A DNA stretch of 64,000 nucleotides from Cantharellus purpuraceus (lineage: Eukaryota > Basidiomycota > Agaricomycetes > Cantharellales > Hydnaceae): contig JALBUN010000016.1 in assembly GCA_025174535.1 (NCBI GenBank), positions 62,001-126,000 on the forward strand, read 5' to 3'. Shown here one piece after another: positions 55,693 through 64,000 of the stretch. The position numbers and the translations under genes are program-made. The notes under the pieces were generated by a model that searched no databases, had not been told where the DNA came from, and was given only the letters and a program-made list of their open reading frames with translations. Positions within the stretch are counted from its first letter, which is position 1. Each line of letters opens with the position of its first letter.

Positions 55693-57420
55693 TTGCCTTC
55701 GCCCACCATCTTCCTGGGCAGCGGGGATGATACGGATGATGAGCCAGAAGCAGAAGACATTAGCATTGAGGACAAACCAATAGATGATATGGAAAAGACA
55801 GGAGATGTGCAATCCCAGGATCAGAATCCAGGGATCGAGGGGGAGATTATTCCAGTTCATATTTCCACTCCAACTCCAGCTCCTCTCAGACGATCAAACC
55901 GAGAACCACGGGTATCCACTGCAGGAGCAGCTATGCAAGGCCTCGCACATATAAGCAGACTGGATCGGGCCAGGGAAGAGGTGCGGGCCAGTGCCACATG
56001 CACTAGAGCACTCCCTAAAAATCCACTAGATCCAGTGAGAGAACTAAATGGTTTTCTCAGTGGAGATACAGACTATGCACTGGCAATGTTGGTGGATGAG
56101 GACCCATGAGACCCAAAGACATGGGCAGAGGTGATGCAAGCAAAAGATAAGCAAAAATGGAAAAAAGGGATGAATAAGGAGATGGTGTCAATAATGGACT
56201 GGAAAGTGTGAAAACTCATCCCACCAGCTCTTGTACTGAAAGGAAGAAAATTGATCAGCTGTTGACCTGAAGGGGAAGAGATAGAACACAAAGTCAGATT
56301 AGTAGTGCAAGGTTTTTCACAGATTGCAGGGATGGACTATACTGACACATTTGCTCCAGTAGTATGAATGGAAGGAATCTGAGCTGTACTCCATATTGGT
56401 GCCCAATGGGACTGGGTAATGTGACAATTTGATGTGAAGATGGCATTCCTATATGGGGATCTAGAGGAGGAAATTTATATGTGCCAGCCTACATAAGAGA
56501 TACTAAGAGCCAGGAAAAGAATACCATGTAGCACTGCTCAAAAAAGGAATTTATGGGTTAAAACAGGGAGGCAGGCAATGGAACAAGAAACTTCACACCA
56601 TGATGACCAGTTTTGGCTATAGTCATATCACAGCTGACCACTGCATATACACTCAAAACTCAAAGGGAAACTCATCTATCATTGCTATTGATGTTGATGA
56701 CATGCTATCATGTACAAGCTCAGAGACTGAAATGAGGAGATCAAAAGCCAATCTGAAGGGCTTGTTTGAAATAAAGAATTTGGGAGTTGTGCATTGGCTC
56801 CTGGGAGTGGCAATCACATGTGGTTGAAAAAATAAGATAGTTTCCTTATCACAGGCATCATATATTGACACAGTTGTCATGCAGTTTAATATGCAGGAAG
56901 CCTATCTGATTGCTACTCCACTAGAAACAGAGATTCATTTATCTATGGAGATGAGCCCTGTCAATGAGGAGGAAAAACAAAAAATGACAAAGGAGTCAGA
57001 CCAAATTGCTGTAGGTTTACTCATGGATGCAGCAATAACCACCAGGCCAGACATTAGCTTCGTGGTGCAACAACTGAACCAATACACATCTAACCCAGGG
57101 CATCAGCATTGGGAAGCAGCAAAACATGTAATAGGATACCTAAAAGGAACATGAGACCACTCACTGGTACTAGGAGGAAAAGAGGACATAAAACTCACTG
57201 GATACACTGATTCCAATTGGGTGAATGACCCAGACAGACATCACTATCTGGCTACCTTTTTGCATTGGGGGGGGGGGATGATATCGTGGAGCTCTAAGAA
57301 GCAATGAACAGTTGCAGTGTCTTCATGCGAGGTGGAATACATGGTCACTAACCACTGTGCAAAGGAAGAGAAACTACCATCTTTATTACTAAGCAGAAAG
57401 TAAGCCAAAAAAACGAGATT
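55693..57420 (+). pseudogene. Copia Pol remnant, CpG-depleted, full of TGA stops
   Basis: Begins with the acidic linker after integrase (EDISIEDKPIDDMEK, LRRSNREPR). RT follows with [46 protein letters not shown] (the YVDD box changed to DVDD) and FEIKNLGVVHWLLGV. RNase H has GYTDSNWVNDPD and ISWSSKKQ. In-frame stops are mostly TGA (56107, near 56209, 56263, 56365, 56380, 56422, 56827, 57151 and 57304). Several sit where Arg is expected (APVV*MEGI*, YLKGT*D, SKKQ*TV). LTRs, gag and integrase are not seen. Confidence 0.85.
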
Positions 57421-57756
57421 GTGTCAGTGCCATCAGCTCTTATCCTCAACATTGTAGGCGGTTAGAACTCTGTACATGCACGTGATGTTGAATATAACTA
57501 ATGCCAGTCACGTTAACCATTGTTCTAGGGCCAGCTCCGGAAGCAAAAGAAGCAATGTCATCTCGAGAAGCAGACCACGAGGCCAGGCAGTTGGGCATTA
57601 GCAAGTGCACTCTACTCATCATCATCATCTCTCTCCTCCATGCCTGACCCCCCAGTGCGAGCAAGGAATCCACCGGTCTCTGTAGAATCTCAGAGCCAAC
57701 GGTCGATTCGGCAAGTGCATACCTCCTGATCTAACATGTAAATTAGATGTTTACAG

Positions 57757-58017
57757 CGTGCACCAAAAGCACCACCTCCCCGGGGAATCCCTACCAGCAC
57801 CCTTGGCAGTTTCCATGCGGCCACACAAAGCCTTCACAATGCTGTGATGGCAAAGTTTGGGGATTTGCCCATTGATGAGGGTGTTGGAACAGAAGCATCG
57901 CGGGGCATGGTCGAATTCATAGAGTCGGATATGCTGCCAGAGAGGACAGAAAATGATATTGAGCTTCAAGACATCCAGTGCCAGCCACAGGCAGCTCAAG
58001 TTGCTTTGGAGGCATAG
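57757..58017 (+). pseudogene. DUF6533 C-terminal exon, inverted fragment (copy E)
   Basis: The plus strand reads PPPRGIPTSTLGSFHAATQ, NAVMAKFGDLPIDEG, ESDMLPERTENDIELQD and ends QVALEA with TAG at 58015-58017. Only the last exon and the 3' flank (matching 10710-10980 reversed, to about 58300) are present. All other copies lie on the minus strand. Confidence 0.8.
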
Positions 58018-58556
58018 TGGCGGACAGTTTGACCGTCATGTTTGGTTGGTGCTGGCTGATAGGACGGATTTACACCTTTCGCACTATTACCCTGTCACTT
58101 GGAGGGCTGAGTGTGGGGGCATTTAAATATTTATTCACATCAATCACTGTCTCAGAAATTATTTGATGTTTCAATATGTATGAGGTGTAATTGCGTTTGT
58201 ATTGGACGGGCCTGATCGAATTTTATAATAAAAAAGGTGCTCGGAGAATGTTGTAATTGTTGTCAGATGGGTGAGACAATCACGCATCGGCCCCTGGATC
58301 AGTTGTACTTCAAAGTCGTTCCCCCCGCCACTGTGTGGCCTACATGTTAGATGTGGGTTTGCAACAGAAACTGCATAGGCAACGAATAGTTGTATGAGCA
58401 ATTCAATGGAATATTACATGGATATATCCTTGGAAATTCACTCTTGGCTTCATTCTGTAAGATGGGTATGCTCTCGCTCGCTATGGTGAAGATACACGCG
58501 TGTCCTTTGTGTGCTAGTAAGTACTAATAGCTAGAAAAAGCAGAGGAATTATGGAC
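58018..58556. other. 3' flank of fragment E and intergenic sequence
   Basis: 58018-58300 is the inverted counterpart of 10710-10981. The remainder up to 58556 shows no gene. Confidence 0.5.
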
Positions 58557-59449
58557 CTATTGACCTGCACAACTGTTGGCTCTCTCCAAGGCACGTTGTA
58601 GTTCTTCAATCTGTTTCTGCTTCTCCTCAGCCATCTCTTTCCAATGCTCCGCATTCGCTCTTGTCTTATCCAACTCCTGCTCCGCATTCGCCTTCCTCTC
58701 ATTCAACTCCTGTCGCCACTGGGCCTCCCTGGGTCCAATAGGCTCTGGATGCGCAGCCTGATCCTTGGTGTATATCTCCCATATCACTTCTAACTCCTTT
58801 ACGTTAACCTTGTACTTGTACAATTTCCAGCTTCTCACAAGGAAGGGAGTTGTTGGATCAATAGTGCCGTCGCCAAACTCCTTCCTCACGATGCCTACAA
58901 TGCTTGATGCAAACCAATAGCACATTGTTTTGTTGATCACATAGTGAGGATTTTGTTGTGAGATAACGGCCAAAAGCCATGCAAATTCCAACAAGGGAAA
59001 GTAAATGAAGTTGTAATGACCAACCGGTTCAGCAGGACAAGAGGAGAGACAAGTTGTAAGCGCGGAAGAGGACTTTGACATGCAATAGACTGTATCACGT
59101 GCCAAAATGGTGCTGTTTGATGGGGAGGGTAATGAGGTTGACATGATGAATTTGGGTTCAGTACCCAGGAAGGCCTTCTCTCCACAACTAGGGTAGAAGA
59201 ATCAGAGAGTTCTGCGAGGATGAACTCGTGGTAGGAGCCAGAGGTTTCCTTGTACCATATCAGTTGTCTGACATGGTATTGAGCCCTAGAATCAGAATTG
59301 GCATGGCAAATTGTTTGGAAAAGGTGCTTCGGGGTGTAGTTCACATCGTAATGGAGGATAGGGACGTATGAATGGTCTCTGAGTCCTTCGTAGGGCCGTG
59401 GGTATAGTTTGAAGAAGTTGTGAATGTAGGTCTTGATAAAGTCGAACAT
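58557..59449 (-). CDS. Hypothetical protein with C-terminal coiled coil
   Basis: Start at 59449 (MFDFIKTYIHNFFKLYPRP). The first part contains YHEFILAELSDSSTLVVERR. Near 59150 the reading must change frame, by an intron (a GTACTG donor at about 59167 is the best candidate) or an indel. The rest reads DTVYCMSKSSSAL, FPLLEFAWLLAVISQ and MCYWFASSIVGIVRKEFG. It closes with a strongly charged coiled coil (RKANAEQELDKTRANAE, KQKQIEELQRALERA) and a stop at 58557. The HEF-LAEL...ERRPS...CYWFA order recalls a common basidiomycete family of unknown function. About 270-290 aa are expected. If the frame change is an indel, the gene is dead. Confidence 0.55.
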
Positions 59450-59712
59450 TGTGAATGACTTGCAGCAAGGTCGATGCCTCGTGGAAACTTGCAACTAACT
59501 AAGAAAACCCATTGCCCGAGAAGCTGAGGAGGCTTTGACCGAATGCCAGGGAATGGCATGGCCACGTGACCAACAACTCTGGCAATGCACCACACGTCAA
59601 ATGATGTAAGTCCCCTGATCGATTGGAATACAGATCGTGACAAGATGGCTAGCAAACTAAACATCAAATATTGCGTGCTCGCACTCGCTCGTGGATGTTC
59701 CCGTCTCGCAGG

Positions 59713-61296
59713 TAACAAGGTTCAGGCAGCATAAGAGGGCAGTTTGTATGGGAACTGGTTTTCCCTTAAAAGATCTTGTTTAAAGTCCCGAAACTGTACA
59801 ATTTCACTTCATGGCCTTAAAATATCAGCATATATGTGCTGCTTTCTCTTGATTCAGGGCCATTCAAATATTCTCTATTTTTTCATATTTTTTTGGGAAT
59901 TTTCCATGCAGAAATGAGTCTACAAACTTATTGTTCTGCTGGGCAAAGTTTTGGGACCCACATGGACCCACAAACCTTCGCAGATGTCAGCAGCCCCAAA
60001 GTCAGCCGGAGTCACCCGGACTACTGACTCATTTTCGATCACATGACTCATTTTAATCTCCAACTCAATCTGGTCACCACTGCCAGTAAATCCTCAATAT
60101 CTTCGCAACCACTGCACCTCCTGACTCCATTTTCAGTGGAGAGTTCAATAGAAGCTGTGCCTACCCATAGCTGTGCTAATCAGCCCAGGAAACAAAGTAT
60201 TGACCGAGTTATTTGAGTAATGGTGACTCATGCTATGACTCCTGCTCTGAGTCACTCTATGACTCCATCCATGACTCATGCCATGAGTCAGAGCAAATCC
60301 AAGCAGCTCATTGGCTAGGAAACTTCCACCCCCTTCTCACATATTCCACTAGCTTCCAGTAGTTTCCATCTATTAATAGGTAGAAGTTTCCAGTAGTATC
60401 TCCTGTAAATACAATATAAAAGGAGCCCATTCTGCCTCTGAATAAATAACCATTTCTACCCCATCATTTGCACATCAGTGTGACTAGAGTGACATACAGT
60501 GTCATCCTCTATATCTCAGTAACTGTTGATTGTCCAGTTCAAGGGTCGCTTACAGTTGTGTAACTGTATTCGATTGCACTCAAAGTAGTGATTGTCCTGC
60601 TTTGGGCGTGAGTGTAGTATCTACCTCGCGTGACTATGAATCTACAGGGTGAGATTGTCTGTTGATAGTCCTGCCATTAGTGCTCTTGTTTAAGTTACTA
60701 GTGTGTACTGCCTTTGCAGAGCATTAGAAGCTTGAACTCATGTGAAGCAGTTGCTAGACTACTTCACACATCGCTGTTACCCACTTCAGAGTGTCACTGG
60801 TTGGATGGTTGGATTCATCCGCCTACTTCCTCTGGCCTCTAAGTGCATTCCCCTCTTTTTGTAATATCTGGACCCCTAAGCGTCTGTGAACTCTAGACTC
60901 TGGAAGTCTTATTCATTCCCTACTGCTAAGAAACGTATTACCTTCCTGCGTATCGTCTGCATTGACCATTACAACAGATTGTAACCAAAGTACAAATGTT
61001 AAATTGTTTCTGGAGTTGTGCTGCAGTAGGATTTGATATTCTTCTCAGCTGTTCATTCACAGAATTGTGGTGATTTAGAGTTTGCCCTAACACCATAATT
61101 TTGCGGGTTCCAAAACACAGTTATCTACGTTGAACTCAAAGACGCAGGTAGATTGTTGTTAAAACTTCACTTGATTATCTAATCTCTCTACAAACATTGT
61201 ATAATTACAGAGTTCATGAACATAGTGTCTAGCGCCTGGACGGTGACTACGCTCGTCCATAATAACTGAGGATACGTTCCTTCTCAGTTTTCATCA
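59713..61296 (-). repeat. 3' LTR of the right-hand Copia element (about 1.6 kb)
   Basis: Homologous to 7456-9945 without the 823-bp solo LTR. On the minus strand it starts TGATGAAAACTGAG right after the purine tract GTGGGAG and ends near CCTTGTTA at 59713. The RNase H stop codon lies inside its first bases. Two phrases match AATATTCTCTATTT near 7622 and 59865. Confidence 0.7.
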
Positions 61297-61979
61297 CTCC
61301 CACTCGAGCAAAGCCAGAGTCCCATCGCCTGTACGAACTTCCAGTGTTTTTCGTGGCTCAGTGCTTTAGTCAATATGTTGGCAACCATATCTTCAGTTGG
61401 TATGTATCGCACGACCACTTCTCCCGTGGCCACCAGATCATCACGAAGGTAATGGTACTTGCGCTGTATATGCTTTGTTCTAGCGTGGAATTGTGCGTCC
61501 CAGCTTAGCACTATTGCAGCTTGGTTATCGCACGATAGGATGGTTGGACCTTTTTGAGCATGTCCTAATTCCAAGAAGAAGGTGCATAGTCATGCGATGT
61601 GTTGGCCGGCGTTACTGAGGCCTATGTATTCAGACTCGGTGCTTGAAAGGGCAACCATTGACTGGTGCTTACTTGCCCACCCGATTGCCCCTCTGTTGCT
61701 GATGAACACGTAGCCAGACATGGATCGCGAGGTGTCTGGGTCACCAGACCAATCTGCGTCGGTGTATCCATGGAAGTTCATATCCATAGAAATATCAGAG
61801 CCGTTGAACCTAAGTTCCATATCTCGTGTGCCCTTCAGATATCTTAATCCGCATTTTACCAGCTCCCAGTGACATGCCTTCAAGTTTGAGCTGTAGCGGC
61901 CAAGCACTCCCACTAGGAAAGCAATGTCAGGACGTGTTCCTTGCATTGTGTACATCAATGATCTGACCCACGCTTGCAT
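61284..61979 (-). pseudogene. Copia RNase H
   Basis: Two minus-strand frames separated by a TGA and a short gap at 61575-61590. They read LRYLKGTRDMELRFNG, GYTDADWSGDPDTSRSMSGY, ALSSTESEYIGLSNAGQ, then LSCDNQAAIVLSWD, RTKHIQRKYHYLRDD and MVANILTKALS. The acidic residues of RNase H are visible. RT thumb wording (YTMQGTRPDIAFLVGVLGRY) precedes it. Confidence 0.8.
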
Positions 61980-62132
61980 ATGGGATCATTGTTCCCCCGA
62001 TCTCCATCTCCATCACAAGGGGGCTCTTGGCATCGTTTCCTGATATCTTTGCGACTTTCATGGGTGTCCATACAGGTTTGCACTCGTTCATGCTGCACCT
62101 TTCCAGGACCCCATCGATGTATTGGCATTGCG

Positions 62133-63450
62133 TCAGAGAGATGGTTCGCAGCTTTCTATCCCTTTTGATCGCGCATCTTGAAGGCCGTTGACAATTTTCC
62201 TTTGATCTCTTCCATGAAGCAAGGCTGCTAACAGGAGGTCATCAACGTAGACGACAAGGAAGCAAGTGTCTCCTTTGGCACCCTTGAGCACGTACAGGCA
62301 AGTTTCTGTGTTCAGTCTTGTAAATCCAATGTCGCTAAGTTTGGCGTTCAGTGTGCGATTCCATGCTCTGCCAGACCATACAGGGATCTTTTGAGTCCCC
62401 AACAACACCCAGATGGAATGGGCATGCCGCCTGGAGGTTGCAAGTAGATTTCTTCTTCTAGTTTTCTGTTCAGGTATGCAGTGGCCACATCCATCTGATC
62501 CAGTTCTAAGTCATATTTTGCAGTAAGCGCGATGATTATTCAGATTGATTCCAGGTTCACTATAGGGGCAAAAACTTCCTGATAATCCACCCCTTCCTTC
62601 TGAGCTTGTGCCAGTCAATGTTTCTGTTTCTGTCAAGTTTGATGCACATCACTGGCTTCGAGGTGATTGGTGTTACCCCCTTGGGTATGGGTACGATGTC
62701 ATATACATCATTGTCAGCTAAGTTCTGCAGTTCTTCATTGAGTGCAGATCTCCAAAACTTAGCATCTGGTCCTGATAACACTTCTTTCAGCATTAAGGGG
62801 GTTCTGGCCCCTTTTGGTCCAGTGTTTGCAATGCCAGCAAAGTGGATATCATTGTGGTCTGCACTGTCCCATTGTTCAGTTGTCTGGAGGCTCGGTCCAT
62901 CTTGTTTGTCCCCTCTTTGTTCTCTTGTTGTGGTGATCCTGAGTTGACACCTTTCTTGCAGATGCTGCTCATGCACTTCCCACGTCCTTTCATAGTCACA
63001 ATTCTGATCTGCCCTTGGTGGCTGTCTGGTGGGTCTGCGGGCTTCTTCAACTCGGGGTGTAGATTGGGGATGTGAGGTGTCGGCAGCCTCACTCTCTGGC
63101 ACAATGAGTTGGGTATGTGAATTCAGTGTGCAGCTCCTCTGTGGGATCTGTGATGGTGTGGACGGGAGTTGAGGTCTCCGTGAGGGCTGCTCTCCCACTG
63201 TCTCCACTGCTTGGTCGCATTCCAGTGCACCTCCTACTACCATCAGATGGTGGTTTTCATGTTGTGCATTTCTGGGTTTGTTTGGCTGAAGCATATACTC
63301 CCACTCATTCTTGGACTCATTCTCTTGTTTTTGGAGGTTTGGGGGAATTGTCCCATTCTCATTGAAGATTACGTGTCGGCTGTGGAACACTTTTCGAGTC
63401 TCAACATCAAGTAGCTTGTATGCCTTCATCCCAAGTGTGTACCCTAGCAA
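62133..63450 (-). pseudogene. Copia linker and reverse transcriptase
   Basis: From 63450 the frame reads the integrase C-terminus (MLGYTLGMKAYKLLDVETRK), a long Pro/Gln/Glu-rich linker, then RT start (LMLKEVLSGPDAKFWRSALN). The frame shifts near 62560 and again near 62400. The catalytic box is FLVVYVDDLLLAAL (near 62245). Part of the RT palm between 62410 and 62560 lies in other frames. Confidence 0.8.
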
Positions 63451-64000
63451 TATGCTCTTCTGGCCCCTCTCACTGAATTTTCTGATCTGCTTTTCTTTAG
63501 GGATCAGTGCATACGATATGCAGCTGAAGGGTCGGAAGAAGGTGCAGTCAACCTTCTGCTTGAATAGTTTTTCATATGGGGATTTTTTGTGTATTCCTGA
63601 TGTGGGACTTCAGCCAATGAGGTAGCATGCTGTCAGCATGGCTTCCATCCAAAAGGTTTTTGGGAGTCTCAATTCGATCAGCATAGTGGTTGCTTTGCTT
63701 ACAAGTGATAGGTTCATGCATTCTGCAAGCCTATTTGACTCTGGTGTATCTGCAGCTGTGGTCTTGTGGATTGTGCCTTCAGCAAGTAACTGTCTTTCAA
63801 AATCATGGCTGCAGTACTTGCCTCCACCATCTGTGCGTAGGAAATCAATGAAATTTGCAGAGAAGTGAATTTGACTGATTTTTCATTGAAAAAGGCTTGT
63901 ACATCACTTTTCCACTGGTTATAGACAGTTTGTGCTTCTGCCTTCCTTTTCATGAAATATATCCATGGGAAGCGACTATATTCACAAATGAAGGTGATCC
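63451..64000 (-). pseudogene. Copia integrase core, partial at the window edge
   Basis: Frames near 63714-63953 read KRKAEAQTVYNQWKSDVQAF, typical of the middle of Copia integrase. A shift at about 63870 follows, with the LRTDG/HDFERQLL-type sequence in the next frame. The N-terminal zinc domain would lie to the right of 64000. Confidence 0.75.

Larger units (their letters stand above)
61284..64000 (-). mobile_element. Ty1/Copia element, right-hand, continues past the window
   Basis: Minus-strand Pol with integrase core (63450-64000), linker, RT and RNase H, ending at the long LTR 59713-61296. Its 5' part is outside the window. Several frame breaks make it inactive. The LTR family is the same as the remnant at 6641-9945. 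Confidence 0.85.

Noticed and set aside
62606..63625. Plus-strand open frames across the right-hand Copia element
   Set aside because: They mirror the minus-strand integrase/RT linker and have no motifs of their own.
1..64000. tRNA, rRNA, CRISPR array, telomere or centromere repeats
   Set aside because: None seen by eye. The tandem repeats found (90 bp and 67 bp) are too short in copy number and differ from such arrays. A tRNA scan was not possible.

Overview
The window is eukaryotic and almost certainly from a basidiomycete fungus (Agaricomycetes-like). Genes are cut by many short introns (about 45-80 nt, GTNNGT...CTNAC...YAG), gene density is low, and much of the DNA is LTR retrotransposon. 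The recognisable host genes are typical basidiomycete expansions: DUF6533 seven-helix membrane proteins, a second seven-helix membrane family, and cytochrome P450s. No operons, rRNA, CRISPR or prokaryotic features are seen. All functions come from reading translations and motifs by eye; splice models are inferred.

Layout. 0-3.5 kb: a small predicted single-pass membrane protein gene (972-1368), the tail of a second copy at the left edge, and two weak minus-strand hypothetical genes. 3.9-9.9 kb: a deleted Ty3/Gypsy element lying against a Ty1/Copia remnant with a very long LTR; the Copia remnant carries a MITE-like element and an 823-bp solo LTR. 10-23.8 kb: DUF6533 gene A, dead P450-1, an intact seven-helix membrane gene (17602-18953) and DUF6533 gene B. 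23.8-32.5 kb: one 8.7-kb nest, a Copia element with a 5-bp target duplication that contains a MITE and a plus-strand Gypsy element. 32.5-43 kb: a P450-2 fragment, DUF6533 gene C and dead minus-strand P450-4. 43-47.4 kb: a structurally complete, young but frameshifted Copia element. 49-51.5 kb: P450-3, the one P450 that reads through completely (16 exons, 545 aa). 52-58 kb: a membrane-protein fragment, DUF6533 gene D, a CpG-depleted Copia remnant and an inverted DUF6533 fragment E. 58.5-59.5 kb: a coiled-coil hypothetical gene. 59.7-64 kb: a minus-strand Copia element running off the right edge.

How the parts fit. The host part looks like repeated duplication of a module in which a minus-strand DUF6533 gene and a plus-strand P450 gene diverge from a shared intergenic region. 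Copies were then broken, partly inverted and hit by transposons. A paralogous empty site at 39.18 kb shows that the 8.7-kb nest entered an already duplicated module. No terpene synthase, PKS or NRPS is present, so a biosynthetic cluster cannot be claimed.
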